Source: Candidatus Sumerlaea chitinivorans (GTDB taxonomy: Bacteria > Sumerlaeota > Sumerlaeia > Sumerlaeales > Sumerlaeaceae). Taken from it: a stretch of DNA of 64,000 bases. The DNA lies in contig CP030759.1 in the NCBI GenBank assembly GCA_003290465.1, positions 1,032,672 through 1,096,671 on the forward strand. Direction: 5' to 3'. Below are positions 1 through 8,880 of this stretch, piece by piece (position 1 is the first letter of the stretch; each line of letters begins with the position of its first letter). Made by a program: the position numbers and the translations under genes. Below the pieces are notes generated by a model that worked only from the letters and a program-made list of their open reading frames with translations, was not told the origin of the DNA and ran no database searches.

Positions 1-12
1 ACGAGATTACTT

Positions 13-888
13 TTATTCCCCAGCCAAAGCTTTCATTTGGGATGGGTCTCCCGGTCGGATCGCTTTCCCAGCGGGGGCCGCGGATTTCGTGTTCGCTGAA
101 CCTTTTGACGTACCAGAGGGGACGGCCCCTTCGACTGAGGGGACTAATTTGACTCGAGGTTCAGCAGTACCTGTTGTTTTTGGCTCAACGGGCTGGGAAG
201 CTCCACGATCCACGACTCCAGCAGTCCCTTGATTACCGGCCTGCTGTGGTTCCATAATCATGGCTCGTGCCCCACCGGAACCAGGGGTGGAAACGGCGGT
301 GGGAGCGGTGGCGGCTTGACTCATTTGAGGCCGTACCCTGCCGCCTCCCTGAACTTTCATTTGGGCCTTTCCGTCCACGATATCCACGACAATCTTATCG
401 GCTGCAGTCGTTTGTACTTTTCCGTCTTTTGTCCGGTTGTAAACCACCGCGTTACCTAAAAACTCGCTGTGTTGGCGATCTGGATAGTACTTGAACAGCT
501 GGCACGTGATGATCAGTTCGCCTTGCCGTACGATAACTTTCTTGCCGGTTGCGGTCAGTTCTCCCTTCGCCGCCTTATAGTCGAGACGATCCGCATTGAG
601 CGTCATATCCTCGCTTGTGAAAATCACGCCCTTCTTCGCCTCAAGCGTCTCTAACTCGTTGTTTTCATTGAACTTGTATACAAATTCTCCATCAGGGTCG
701 GTCGTCAGGGAAAACGGTTTATTGCCTGCCATCAGCCCCGTCTGCTCTTCTGGGGACGGTTTGCGAGGGGCTTGAATCTCTGGCATTTGTGGCTCGTTTT
801 GCTCGGTTGGAGACGGCTGGGCAACACCACCACTACACACGAGAAAGCATCCGACTACTGCCACACACATCCAGCTTCGCCAAATCAT
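13..888 (-). CDS. lptA: LptA/OstA-like periplasmic LPS-transport protein
   Basis: 291 aa with a Sec signal peptide (hydrophobic stretch about residues 7-22, then AQ). Residues about 75-185 read as an OstA/LptA-type beta-jellyroll: the repeating pattern of added function-words for bridge proteins (residues such as NADRLDY, TATGKKVIV, FLGNAVVYNR) is typical of proteins that carry LPS across the periplasm. The last ~100 residues are low-complexity Ala/Thr/Pro/Gly and are not part of the usual ~180 aa LptA. An AAGGAG ribosome site lies about 10 bases upstream of the ATG. It follows the LptC-like gene by 98 bp on the same strand, so lptC-lptA is a likely operon, perhaps continuing into lptB past the left edge. 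The family call is from pattern recognition, not a search. Confidence 0.72.
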   Translation of the reverse strand: MIWRSWMCVAVVGCFLVCSGGVAQPSPTEQNEPQMPEIQAPRKPSPEEQTGLMAGNKPFSLTTDPDGEFVYKFNENNELETLEAKKGVIFTSEDMTLNADRLDYKAAKGELTATGKKVIVRQGELIITCQLFKYYPDRQHSEFLGNAVVYNRTKDGKVQTTAADKIVVDIVDGKAQMKVQGGGRVRPQMSQAATAPTAVSTPGSGGARAMIMEPQQAGNQGTAGVVDRGASQPVEPKTTGTAEPRVKLVPSVEGAVPSGTSKGSANTKSAAPAGKAIRPGDPSQMKALAGE

Positions 889-986
889 TACCCAGTCTCC
901 TTCATAGAAACTTCGAATTTAGTCTTTTCGGCCGTATGATAATGTCAAACGCATAATCAGAAAAGGCGAGCCCACGGCCAGACGCT

Positions 987-1817
987 CTACCTCGTAGTTG
1001 GTAATCTCAATAGTCGACGGCCAGCCGTGGTCGTCTGCGTATTAGGTGCTGTCTGCAACCCCGTAGATTCTCCTTGGCGTAAAGCGGCTTCAGCTTGTAA
1101 CATTTCGGACGGCAGCTCAACGGGTTGGGCGGGCTCAGCAGAATCGGTTTGCACAGGGGCACTGAGAGCCTCAAGTTCGGCACGCAATTTTGCGTGGTGT
1201 TCGGCTACATTCGTGGGTAAAGCTGTGCCCAAAGCTCCGTGTTTGACGTTCCACACCCTGAGATCGCGGGTTGCTACAAATTGATCGCCTGCCGCAACCA
1301 GGGGCGCACGGTTGGGAACAAACATTATCATTTCGTAGGGAGCGTCACAAACAAACAACTCCTTATCGTTTATCCACCCTAAGGAGCTCGTGTAGAGAAT
1401 GAGTGAGTCCGTTGTCGGATCGGATTTGGAGGGAGCACGATACTGGACCCTCCCTATAAGCTGAAAGTCTCCCTTCCGGCGCTTGAGTTGGGGGGCATGG
1501 GCAAGAAACATCGTTGCCGTCGTTGCGTTCGTCACTCCCTCGATCGTGCCCTCTGCAGTGAAACTTTCAATGGTCGGTGCCGCAAGCAGCAGCATCCCAC
1601 GCGTTTCCTGATAAACTGCAGCGTCGCTCTTCACGCGCCGCTGCATGAGGCTCCCTGAGGTAAACTCGGCACGCACATTACGCAGCACAATGTCCGCACG
1701 CGGGTCATCTGACCGATCGGTGAACTTCTGGTTTACAAACTTGAACTCGCTGCAACCAGTGATCCAGCCACTCAAAAATAGCAGGAGCAGTATTTCATAC
1801 GCCGAGGAACGCTTCAT
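987..1817 (-). CDS. lptC: LptC-like LPS export protein, predicted lipoprotein
   Basis: 276 aa. The N-terminus is a lipoprotein signal with lipobox I-T-G-C, making Cys22 the predicted lipidated residue. The body (about 40-200) fits the LptC/YrbK fold: residues such as DIVLRNVRAEF and LRVWNVKHGALG resemble the beta-strand repeats of LptC, which hands LPS from the LptBFG transporter to LptA. E. coli LptC is ~190 aa and anchored by a transmembrane helix, so a lipid anchor and a ~75 aa polar tail (215-276) are departures. It sits directly upstream of the LptA-like gene on the same strand and is divergent from gspF across about 180 bp, which must hold promoters for both directions. Assignment rests on the pairing with LptA as much as on sequence. 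Confidence 0.62.
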   Translation of the reverse strand: MKRSSAYEILLLLFLSGWITGCSEFKFVNQKFTDRSDDPRADIVLRNVRAEFTSGSLMQRRVKSDAAVYQETRGMLLLAAPTIESFTAEGTIEGVTNATTATMFLAHAPQLKRRKGDFQLIGRVQYRAPSKSDPTTDSLILYTSSLGWINDKELFVCDAPYEMIMFVPNRAPLVAAGDQFVATRDLRVWNVKHGALGTALPTNVAEHHAKLRAELEALSAPVQTDSAEPAQPVELPSEMLQAEAALRQGESTGLQTAPNTQTTTAGRRLLRLPTTR

Positions 1818-1995
1818 CTCACCTGAACCTATACATGCGGCAATAATAACTCATGCGTGGGATGTTGGACGATCGCTGCTGGAACAGCCTTCTCAGTAAG
1901 CCTTGAGTGGTTAAGTTCGCGTCGGAATCGACTTGAACACCTGCTCCGACCGTGGGTAGTTTATGACGTGAGCAAAGCGTGAAGGAAGGTCGGCT

Positions 1996-3231
1996 ATGCC
2001 TGAATATACGTACGAAGCCCTCGACAAGAGTGGCCGACAAGTGAAGGGAATTATCGAGGCAAGCAGCGAAGAGGTCATTATCGAAAAGCTGCGCAACATG
2101 GGCTATTACCCCCTGAGCGTCAAGCTCCATAAGGGGAAGGCCACGCAAGTCGACATCCTCGCCCTCCCGGGCTTGCGGAATATCTTCCACAGGATCAAAC
2201 GCAAGCACGTCACAACTTTTACCCGGCAGCTTGCGACCCTGATTGACGCCGGTCTTCCAATCATGCGCTCGCTCAAGATTTTGGAAGAACAGGTTGAGTC
2301 GGTCGTCTTCAAAGACAAAATCGCCCAAATCGCTCGAGACATTGAAAGTGGCTCGACCCTCTCCGATGCCCTTGCGAAGCACCCGAAAGTCTTCGACAGC
2401 TTGTACGTCAACATGGTGCGAGCTGGTGAAATGGGTGGTGTGCTGGAAGCCATTCTAAACAAGATCGCCGACTTCCTCGAAAAGCGTCAGGCGATCATGG
2501 GAAAAATCCGATCCGCTATGATGTACCCGGTGATCGTGTCGGTGCTCGCTACGGGCATCGTCGCGTTCATCTTATTGTTCATCATGCCCAAGTTTAAAGA
2601 GATTTTCGATCAGCTTGGCGCGGAACTGCCTTGGCTCACGCAGGTCCTGATCGACGCAAGCTTTATCCTGGCGAACTACTGGTATTGGGTGATTGCGTGC
2701 CTGATTGTGATTTACTTCATTCTGAAGAAAATTAACCAGACACGAGAGGGAAAATACGTTTTTGATGTGATCAAACTCAAGCTCCCCGTTTTCGGCGAGC
2801 TTTTCCGTAAAACCGCAATCGTGCGTTTTGCGGGTACACTCGCAACCCTAATCACCTCCGGCGTTCCAATTCTTCAGGCCCTTGATATCGTGCGAGAGAC
2901 AAGTGGTAACGAGGTCGTCACCCGTGCAATGGACGAGGTTTACGAATCCGTGAAAGAGGGGGAAACTATCCATGAACCCCTCAGCCGGTGCCCAGTATTT
3001 CCGCCCCTCGTCGTCCACATGGTGGCGGTGGGTGAAGAGACCGGAGCTATTGACCAAATGCTGAACAAAGTCGCCGAAGCCTACGAGCGCGAAGTGGACG
3101 ACATGGTCAATGCGATGGCGTCTCTGCTGGAGCCGCTCATGATCGTTTTCCTTGGCGTGATCGTGGGTGTTATCGTCGTTGCTCTCTACTTGCCATTGTT
3201 CACGCTGCCGAAGGTCGTGGGCAAAGACTAA
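1996..3231 (+). CDS. gspF: Type II secretion/type IV pilus inner-membrane platform protein GspF/PilC
   Basis: 411 aa, the normal length for GspF. The N-terminal cytoplasmic motif (YTYEALDKSGRQVKG) and two T2SSF domains (about 70-195 and 275-400) are clear; each carries the FTRQLATLIDAGLPI or FAGTLATLITSGVPI signature. Membrane segments are visible near residues 170-195, 220-245 and 375-400. GspF/PilC forms the inner-membrane platform that couples the assembly ATPase to pseudopilin polymerisation. A purine-rich site (GAAGGAAGG) precedes the ATG by about 8 bases. No gspE, gspD or pseudopilin gene is adjacent; a GspG-type pseudopilin lies at 28.3 kb. GspF and PilC cannot be separated with certainty, but that pseudopilin favours type II secretion. 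Confidence 0.9.
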   Translation: MPEYTYEALDKSGRQVKGIIEASSEEVIIEKLRNMGYYPLSVKLHKGKATQVDILALPGLRNIFHRIKRKHVTTFTRQLATLIDAGLPIMRSLKILEEQVESVVFKDKIAQIARDIESGSTLSDALAKHPKVFDSLYVNMVRAGEMGGVLEAILNKIADFLEKRQAIMGKIRSAMMYPVIVSVLATGIVAFILLFIMPKFKEIFDQLGAELPWLTQVLIDASFILANYWYWVIACLIVIYFILKKINQTREGKYVFDVIKLKLPVFGELFRKTAIVRFAGTLATLITSGVPILQALDIVRETSGNEVVTRAMDEVYESVKEGETIHEPLSRCPVFPPLVVHMVAVGEETGAIDQMLNKVAEAYEREVDDMVNAMASLLEPLMIVFLGVIVGVIVVALYLPLFTLPKVVGKD

Positions 3232-3270
3232 GCGACACCGTTTCGCGACTGGCACGCCCCAAAAAAGGAA

Positions 3271-3347
3271 TGGCGTGCCCAGGAGGACTTGAACCCCCAA
3301 CCTACAGATCCGTAGTCTGTCGCTCTATCCAATTGAGCTATGGGCAC
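3271..3347 (-). tRNA. tRNA-Arg(ACG)
   Basis: On the minus strand a full cloverleaf can be drawn: 7-bp acceptor stem GTGCCCA/TGGGCAC, D arm with AGCTCAATTGGATAGAGC, anticodon stem ACAGA/TCTGT around loop CTACGGA (anticodon ACG, wobble A presumably converted to inosine by TadA), T arm with GGTTCAAGTCC, discriminator G and an encoded CCA (3271-3273). It reads toward the end of gspF, about 40 bp away. Confidence 0.95.
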
Positions 3348-3442
3348 GCTCTCGCGTCGGGAGCCGTTTCGACTGTCCAACGCGCTTTTACAATACTCGG
3401 TTTCGCTTGCGGATATTCACGCCCCCTCGTAGAGCCACACGC

Positions 3443-4945
3443 ATGATGAATCACGCCGTTCGAGCTTATTGGCGCCACTTGAGAATGAGGCGTTTGGGGC
3501 TGTGGCTTGCGTTAGTTTTTGTGGGTAGCGGGATCATTTATTCCGTTGGGCTTGGGCGTGGATTTACAGTTGACGAATACACTACGTGGCAGGCCACGCG
3601 TCTTCCCTTGCCAGAACTAATTGCGAATCGACTGCGCGCCGGTCACTCCCCAGTGTATTTTGTTTTTGAGAGTTGGTGGGTGCGCGTCTTCGGCGATGCT
3701 GAATGGGTCATGCGAGTCCCATCCGTCCTTTTTGCAGCTGGTTCGGTTGTGCTACTCTTTCTCTTCTTGCGCTCGCTTTTGGGGAACTCAGTTGCAAACT
3801 ACGCGCTCCCATTACTACTCACTCACCAACTTGCTGTGACATGCGCGCATTCCGCACGCCCCTACGCAGGAGCGTTGTTTTTCTCGATCGCCTTGGGATT
3901 TACGCTCTCTCAATGGTGGCGCGATGGCAAACTACGGATGTTGTTCTATCTCTTTGCCACGACGTTGTTGGGCCTACTTTTTTACCCGGCGTTTGGACTT
4001 AGCGTGGCAGCCATGGCTGTAGCTTGCTTGACCGCCATACCCTGCAATAAACGAAAAGCGACATGGGGGCTTCTCACACTGCTGTTGGCCGTACTCGTAC
4101 TCGCGGTGCCAACTCTACTGCTGGCAAAATCGCAGCAACGATTTTCGCTACAAGGATTCTCTTGGTCCTTTGAGCGACCGATAAATCTATTGGCTCGCAC
4201 AGTTTTTGGCGATTACAAACTCGTCTTCCGCGGGGCAACACGCTACTTGGTCTTAGTTGTTTGGGGCTGGCTTCTCTTTCGTGCGTTTTGGACCCTGCGC
4301 TCTTCTGTAATGTTTCGCAGTATCGCATCAGATTTTCCAATAAGCCGTTTTCTGACTTCGTGGGTTTTTGTTCCGCCTCTCGCGTTGAATCTCTTCGAGG
4401 CGGTGACACACCGTAACGTCCTCAGTCATCCGCGATATTTACTGCCTTCGCTGGGAGGGATTATAGTTCTCCATGCTGTTGCGTTTGCCAGTTGCCAAAT
4501 TCAACCGCAGGCCAAGAGGGACGGGTGGAATAAGTGGTTGCGGCTTATGCCGTTTCTGATGGTGACGTTTCAATTGATTGTTACACTTGGTTGGTTGCGC
4601 ACGAATGGCGATGGGCCCCACGAACTTGCCCCGCAACTTCTGCGCATAAATGCGCGAGCACCCGTAATCGGGATGACCCACCCTCTATCGTATGAGTGGC
4701 GCAACCTCGAACATCGTCCACCGCTTATTCCTGCCTACCAATTGTCCGTTGAAGAGTTTCAAGAGCTGATTCACAAAGCTGCTCCGGATGGCATTTCCTG
4801 GGTTTTCGTCTACGACAATAACAAGAATTCTTTGGATACGCACGTGCGCGAGAACTTACCGAGAGGGTTGCAATGTGCACAGCGCCTTAGCGTCCAGGAT
4901 GCTCGCGCCTATCTTATTACACCACGTTCCACCCAAATCGATTAA
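3443..4945 (+). CDS. GT39-like (ArnT/PMT-type) membrane glycosyltransferase
   Basis: About 500 aa, polytopic. After the first membrane segment the first outside loop carries an acidic pair in GFTVDEYTTWQATRLP, then RLRAGHSPVYFVFESWW; acidic residues in this loop are the catalytic signature of GT-C enzymes of the GT39/GT83 class (ArnT, PMT), which transfer a sugar from a polyprenyl-phosphate donor on the periplasmic side. Around 9-11 further membrane segments and a C-terminal soluble tail (from about 430) follow. A TTG 36 bases upstream would lengthen the protein; I chose the ATG at 3443 because the extra residues add nothing recognisable. It shares architecture with the genes at 8881 and 10427, which are closer to each other. 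Acceptor and sugar are unknown. Confidence 0.75.
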   Translation: MMNHAVRAYWRHLRMRRLGLWLALVFVGSGIIYSVGLGRGFTVDEYTTWQATRLPLPELIANRLRAGHSPVYFVFESWWVRVFGDAEWVMRVPSVLFAAGSVVLLFLFLRSLLGNSVANYALPLLLTHQLAVTCAHSARPYAGALFFSIALGFTLSQWWRDGKLRMLFYLFATTLLGLLFYPAFGLSVAAMAVACLTAIPCNKRKATWGLLTLLLAVLVLAVPTLLLAKSQQRFSLQGFSWSFERPINLLARTVFGDYKLVFRGATRYLVLVVWGWLLFRAFWTLRSSVMFRSIASDFPISRFLTSWVFVPPLALNLFEAVTHRNVLSHPRYLLPSLGGIIVLHAVAFASCQIQPQAKRDGWNKWLRLMPFLMVTFQLIVTLGWLRTNGDGPHELAPQLLRINARAPVIGMTHPLSYEWRNLEHRPPLIPAYQLSVEEFQELIHKAAPDGISWVFVYDNNKNSLDTHVRENLPRGLQCAQRLSVQDARAYLITPRSTQID

Positions 4946-5023
4946 TCGCCGAGTATTGACAACTCGTTGCGAGCACAGCATGACGTTTGTGAATAGCACC
5001 CATGTTTAGGAGACGATTCAATC

Positions 5024-6139
5024 ATGTCCGGTCAAATACCATTCGTCGACCTTTACCCCCAATACGAGGAGCTTCGATCTGAGATTGACGCGGCTCTTGC
5101 CACGGCTCTTCGGACTTCATCTTTTATCGGCGGGACACCTGTCTCAGAGTTTGAATCTGCGTTGGCACAGTCCGTGGGAGTGCGTCACGCATGCGGTGTT
5201 TCGAGTGCTACTGCAGCATTATGGATGACGCTGAAAGCATTGGGAGTGGGTCCGGGAGACGAGGTCATTACGACGCCCCTGACCGCGTTTCCTACCGTCG
5301 AAGCTGTTCTCCTGAATGGGGCGAGAGTAGTGTTTGCCGATATTGAGCCAGATACGTTTCAGATCTCACCCGCGGCAATCGAAGCGAGAATCACCTCACG
5401 CACCAAGGCGATTCTTCCGGTTCATCTGTATGGCATTCCTGTCAATCTCCCAAGAATACTTGAAATTGCCGGCAAGCACGGCATTCCAGTGGTGGAAGAT
5501 TGCGCCCAAGCGCAAGGAGCCGAAATCAACGGCAAGCGAGTGGGGAGCATGGGTGTTGCGGGATGTTTTTCTTTCTTTCCGTCTAAGAACCTCGGGGCTT
5601 GGGGAGACGGCGGCGCAGTGGCATCGGATAACGAGGATCTCGTGCGCTTTGTCCGCATGTTTTCGAATCATGGGCACCTTGAAAAGTACACCCATGAAAT
5701 TGTCGGGGCGAACGAGCGATTGGATGCGCTTCACGCTGCCATTCTGCGAGTGAAGCTCACAAAGCTTGATGAATGGAATGCCCGCCGACGTCAGATCGCG
5801 GCGATTTATGAGCAGGAGCTTGCCGATGTACCAGAGGTGGTTTTGCCACGGACTTACCCAAATACTGTTCCTGTGTGGCACCTCTACGTCATACGTGCCA
5901 AAGATCGCGATAATCTCGCGAAACATCTAAAGGGACGGAACATAGGGACAGGTCTGCACTATCCCCTACCGATGCATCTCCAGCCCGCCATGGGAGGTCG
6001 TGACAGAGAAGGCGAATGCCCAATTGCAGAAACGGCATGTAAAGAAATTCTGTCGTTGCCAATGTACCCGCACCTAAAGGCCGAGCAAGTGGTTGCGGTT
6101 GCCCGTGCAATTCGTGAGTTCTATGGGAGAGATTCATAA
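5024..6139 (+). CDS. DegT/DnrJ/EryC1/StrS (ArnB-like) sugar aminotransferase
   Basis: 371 aa, full length for the family. It is a PLP-dependent enzyme that aminates a nucleotide-linked keto-sugar, usually from glutamate. The N-terminus IPFVDLYPQYEEL, the SATAALWMTLKALGVGPGDEVI segment near residues 61-82, the VVEDCAQAQGA strand near 156-166 and the PLP-lysine motif SFFPSKNLGAWGDGGA (Lys188) are all present. An AGGAG ribosome site is 10 bases upstream of the ATG. It stands in a cluster with an ArnC-like GT2, ArnT-like transferases and a Gfo/Idh oxidoreductase; the oxidoreductase plus aminotransferase pair could make a 3-amino sugar (WlbA/WlbE or GnnA/GnnB logic). Substrate is not determinable from sequence. 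Confidence 0.92.
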   Translation: MSGQIPFVDLYPQYEELRSEIDAALATALRTSSFIGGTPVSEFESALAQSVGVRHACGVSSATAALWMTLKALGVGPGDEVITTPLTAFPTVEAVLLNGARVVFADIEPDTFQISPAAIEARITSRTKAILPVHLYGIPVNLPRILEIAGKHGIPVVEDCAQAQGAEINGKRVGSMGVAGCFSFFPSKNLGAWGDGGAVASDNEDLVRFVRMFSNHGHLEKYTHEIVGANERLDALHAAILRVKLTKLDEWNARRRQIAAIYEQELADVPEVVLPRTYPNTVPVWHLYVIRAKDRDNLAKHLKGRNIGTGLHYPLPMHLQPAMGGRDREGECPIAETACKEILSLPMYPHLKAEQVVAVARAIREFYGRDS

Positions 6140-6329
6140 AGAGGGCGTGGTCTTCGATCACCACCGTTCTACTCAGGCTTTCAGTTCGTAGCTTTTGTTC
6201 CGCGGGACATGAATGGGGCCACAGTGACCGACAGAAACATTCTTTGAGCTTGCGCAATGATGTCCTTCACAACCTTATGGAGCAAATGGATTGCCAAACC
6301 AAACATTCCAGAGCTTTGTGCGTGATAGT

Positions 6330-7055
6330 ATGATGTGTGAAAATCCCGAGATCTCCGTAGTCATTCCGTGCTACAACGAGGAGGAAAACATCGAGCCATT
6401 AATTGGTGAGCTTCGAGCCGCACTTGAGCCTCTTGGTCGTAGCTACGAAATCATCTACGTAGACGACTGCAGCACCGATGGATCACTTAAAAAACTGCTG
6501 GAAATCGCCAAGACGTTTCCGGCGTTACGAGTGCTAAGGCATAAGAAGAATCTCGGGGAAAGTGCAGCTATCTTGTCGGGATACGAACACGCGCGCGGCA
6601 GCATCGTGTTCTCGATGGACGGGGACCTACAGAATGACCCCGCAGACATCCCTAAGTTCCTTGACGCCCTCTCAGACTGCGACGCGGTGTGTGGCGTTCG
6701 GGCCCAACGGCGGGATACTTGGGTTAAGCGTTTGTCTTCACGGATTGCAAATGGAGTTCGTGGTTGGGTACTGAAGGATAACATCCACGATGCCGGATGT
6801 ACTTACCGGGCAATCCGACGTGAAGCTCTCACCCAGCTTATTGCTTTTCGGGGACTCCATCGCTTTATTCCGACTCTTCTGCGAATTCACGGTTTTCGCG
6901 TCCGTGAAATCGAGGTTAACCATCGGCCCCGGACGCGGGGCGTCTCCAAATACGGAATCGGAAATCGTTTGTGGGTAGGAATCCACGACATGGTGGGCAT
7001 TCATTGGTACCGCAAACGCCATTTCCCACCCCACCGTGTTGAGGAGATTCGTTAG
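6330..7055 (+). CDS. GT2 family, DPM1/ArnC-like polyprenyl-phosphate glycosyltransferase
   Basis: About 241 aa from the ATG pair at 6330/6333; a TTG at 6291 behind a GGAG is an alternative that adds 13 residues. The GT-A fold motifs are clear: ISVVIPCYNEEENI, IIYVDDCSTDGSL, KNLGESAAILSGYEHARG and the metal-binding FSMDGDLQNDP. The middle DAGCTYRAIRREAL and the RGVSKYGIGNRL stretch are typical of dolichol- or undecaprenyl-phosphate sugar synthases. Unlike ArnC/GtrB it lacks the C-terminal two-helix membrane anchor and ends shortly after the catalytic domain. It probably charges a polyprenyl carrier with the sugar later used by the GT39-like enzymes of this cluster (inference). Confidence 0.85.
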   Translation: MMCENPEISVVIPCYNEEENIEPLIGELRAALEPLGRSYEIIYVDDCSTDGSLKKLLEIAKTFPALRVLRHKKNLGESAAILSGYEHARGSIVFSMDGDLQNDPADIPKFLDALSDCDAVCGVRAQRRDTWVKRLSSRIANGVRGWVLKDNIHDAGCTYRAIRREALTQLIAFRGLHRFIPTLLRIHGFRVREIEVNHRPRTRGVSKYGIGNRLWVGIHDMVGIHWYRKRHFPPHRVEEIR

Positions 7056-7064
7056 CAGGCCATC

Positions 7065-7763
7065 ATGAGAACCTCGGCCCTCCCCCGTTGGGTACGCGAT
7101 ACAATTCGAATACTCCTCGTGCTAACCATATTTGGGACCGTTGCATTTTTCGCAAGCCTTCCCTCTGTCCGGGAGTTTTTCAGCATTGAGCATCTTCGGC
7201 GCGATTTTCAGGAACGCGGGTTAACTGGGTATTTGATTTTTATCTCAGTCGGCGGGCTTGCAGTTGGGTTAGGAATTCCTCGGCTTTGGGTGAGCGCCAT
7301 TGCTGGTGGCCTTTACGGCGCAGTTTTAGGGAGCACACTTGGCCAGATCGCGTCCATGATCGGAGCGGTGATCACCTTTTACATCGCACGAATTCTTCTG
7401 CGCGACATCGTCCTCAGACGGATGCCAGCACGAATGCGAATCTGGTATCAGCGTTTCAATGAAAACGGTTTCCGGTGGCTCTTCTATATTCGTTTGTTCC
7501 CAATTGCAAATGCGACCGTCACCAATCTCGTGGGCGGAATCTCTCAGGTGACCTTTCTGCAGTTCTTGCTGGCTACGTTTCTTGGGTATTTGCCTGAAAC
7601 CATCATTTTTGCAGTTTTTGGAAGTTCAGCAGCAAAGAAGGATTACGTGCAGTTTGCGGTTGCAGCCGTGTGCTTAGTACTTTTTATCGTTGGCGAGCGC
7701 TTATACCAGCGCTATCGGAAACTTCGCGGCGGCCAAGATGCTGGGGATGAGGACGCTGAGTGA
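7065..7763 (+). CDS. VTT-domain (TVP38/TMEM64, DedA superfamily) membrane protein
   Basis: 232 aa with about five or six hydrophobic segments. The core GLGIPRLWVSAIAGGLYG...IGAVITFYIAR and RLFPIANATVTNLVGG match the VTT/SNARE-associated domain, whose members are lipid scramblases or undecaprenyl-phosphate/phosphatidylethanolamine flippases in the DedA superfamily. It begins 9 bp after the GT2 gene, so the two are probably co-transcribed. In this setting a role in moving or recycling the polyprenyl carrier is plausible but is inference from context. The C-terminus is short and charged (GGQDAGDEDAE), predicted cytoplasmic. Confidence 0.85.
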   Translation: MRTSALPRWVRDTIRILLVLTIFGTVAFFASLPSVREFFSIEHLRRDFQERGLTGYLIFISVGGLAVGLGIPRLWVSAIAGGLYGAVLGSTLGQIASMIGAVITFYIARILLRDIVLRRMPARMRIWYQRFNENGFRWLFYIRLFPIANATVTNLVGGISQVTFLQFLLATFLGYLPETIIFAVFGSSAAKKDYVQFAVAAVCLVLFIVGERLYQRYRKLRGGQDAGDEDAE

Positions 7764-7844
7764 TACCGCGGAATCGCGAAGCCAAGTTGCGCATCCGATA
7801 ATGCGTCGCCCAGAACTCGACTAATCTCGGAAGGGATCACTAAA

Positions 7845-8876
7845 ATGACGAACCGAGAGATTCGATTTGCAATCGTAGGTTGTGGTTTGATGGGTGAGCG
7901 ACACGCTCAAATCCTTCAAGCCACGCCGGGCGCCAGAGTCACATGCATTTTTGATCAGGACTTAGAACGCGCACGTAAAGTCGCGGGTGACTTGCCAGTC
8001 TGCAAGGATTACGAAGAAGTTCTGAGGCGAGAGGATGTGGACGCGGTGGTATTGGCATTGCCCAGCTTCCTTCATGTCCCTTACGGCATCGAAGCCGCCC
8101 GTCACGGGAAACATGTCGTGACGGAGAAGCCCATCGCACTTGATGTGGATTCAGGCAGAAACCTTATCGATACATGCCGAGCTGCACACGTGCTATGCGC
8201 CGTTATCAGCCAGAATCGCTTTGCAGACGGAAACACTGCTCTGAAGCGAGCATTAGTCACTGGAGACTTTGGTAAGCCAGTGCTTGTGCGGGGCTCAGTA
8301 AAGTGGTTCCGGCATGATCCCTACTACACGGAAAGTGACTGGAGAGGGCGAATCTCCGGGGAGGGCGGTGGCGTGCTCATGAACCAAGCTACCCATACGC
8401 TCGACCTTCTCCTGTGGATGTTCGGGTACCCTAACGCCGTCTGTGGGCTAACGGCGAATACGCGACCTGTGCTTGAAACGGAGGATGTGGGCGTTGCTCT
8501 TTTCCGCTTCCCCGGCGATATTATTGGGACGTTTGAGGCAACGACCTCAGCATATCCGGGATTTGCGGAACGTGTTGAGGTGCACGGTCAGCAAGCCTCC
8601 TGCATTGTGGAAAAGGGTGAAATCATCTACTGGGAGCACTCCGCAAAGCTCCCAAAACCGAATCCGCCTGAGTTTACTCCTCCGACTCCGAATCTCGAGC
8701 CACGATACGTGCTTTTTCAACGGCAATACCGTAACATCATCGCAGCAATCCAAGGCGAAGAAGAGCTTCTTGTAAAACCAGAAGAAGCCTTGGCGGTCGT
8801 GGCAGTGACTCGAGCGATCTACGAGAATCAGGCTGAAACTATCCCGCGTCCGTTAACACTAACCGAACCCGGATGA
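7845..8876 (+). CDS. Gfo/Idh/MocA family NAD(P)-dependent sugar oxidoreductase
   Basis: 343 aa. The Rossmann motif is at the N-terminus (RFAIVGCGLMGERHAQIL), followed by the EKPIALDVDSG segment whose Glu-Lys-Pro holds the catalytic lysine, and the C-terminal alpha/beta domain with GGGVLMNQATHTLDLLLWM containing the usual His. Such enzymes oxidise or reduce cyclic sugars; in UDP-sugar pathways (WlbA, GnnA) they oxidise C3 so that a DegT enzyme can aminate it. A DegT enzyme is encoded at 5024, in the same direction. The stop is 4 bp before the next glycosyltransferase, implying one operon through 11962. The exact substrate is not visible. Confidence 0.9.
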   Translation: MTNREIRFAIVGCGLMGERHAQILQATPGARVTCIFDQDLERARKVAGDLPVCKDYEEVLRREDVDAVVLALPSFLHVPYGIEAARHGKHVVTEKPIALDVDSGRNLIDTCRAAHVLCAVISQNRFADGNTALKRALVTGDFGKPVLVRGSVKWFRHDPYYTESDWRGRISGEGGGVLMNQATHTLDLLLWMFGYPNAVCGLTANTRPVLETEDVGVALFRFPGDIIGTFEATTSAYPGFAERVEVHGQQASCIVEKGEIIYWEHSAKLPKPNPPEFTPPTPNLEPRYVLFQRQYRNIIAAIQGEEELLVKPEEALAVVAVTRAIYENQAETIPRPLTLTEPG

Positions 8877-8880
8877 TCGA

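Noticed and set aside
3251-3279. Inverted repeat GGCACGCC...GGCGTGCC between gspF and tRNA-Arg
   Set aside because: One arm is the tRNA acceptor end including CCA; there is no T-run in the gspF direction, so a terminator call is not justified.
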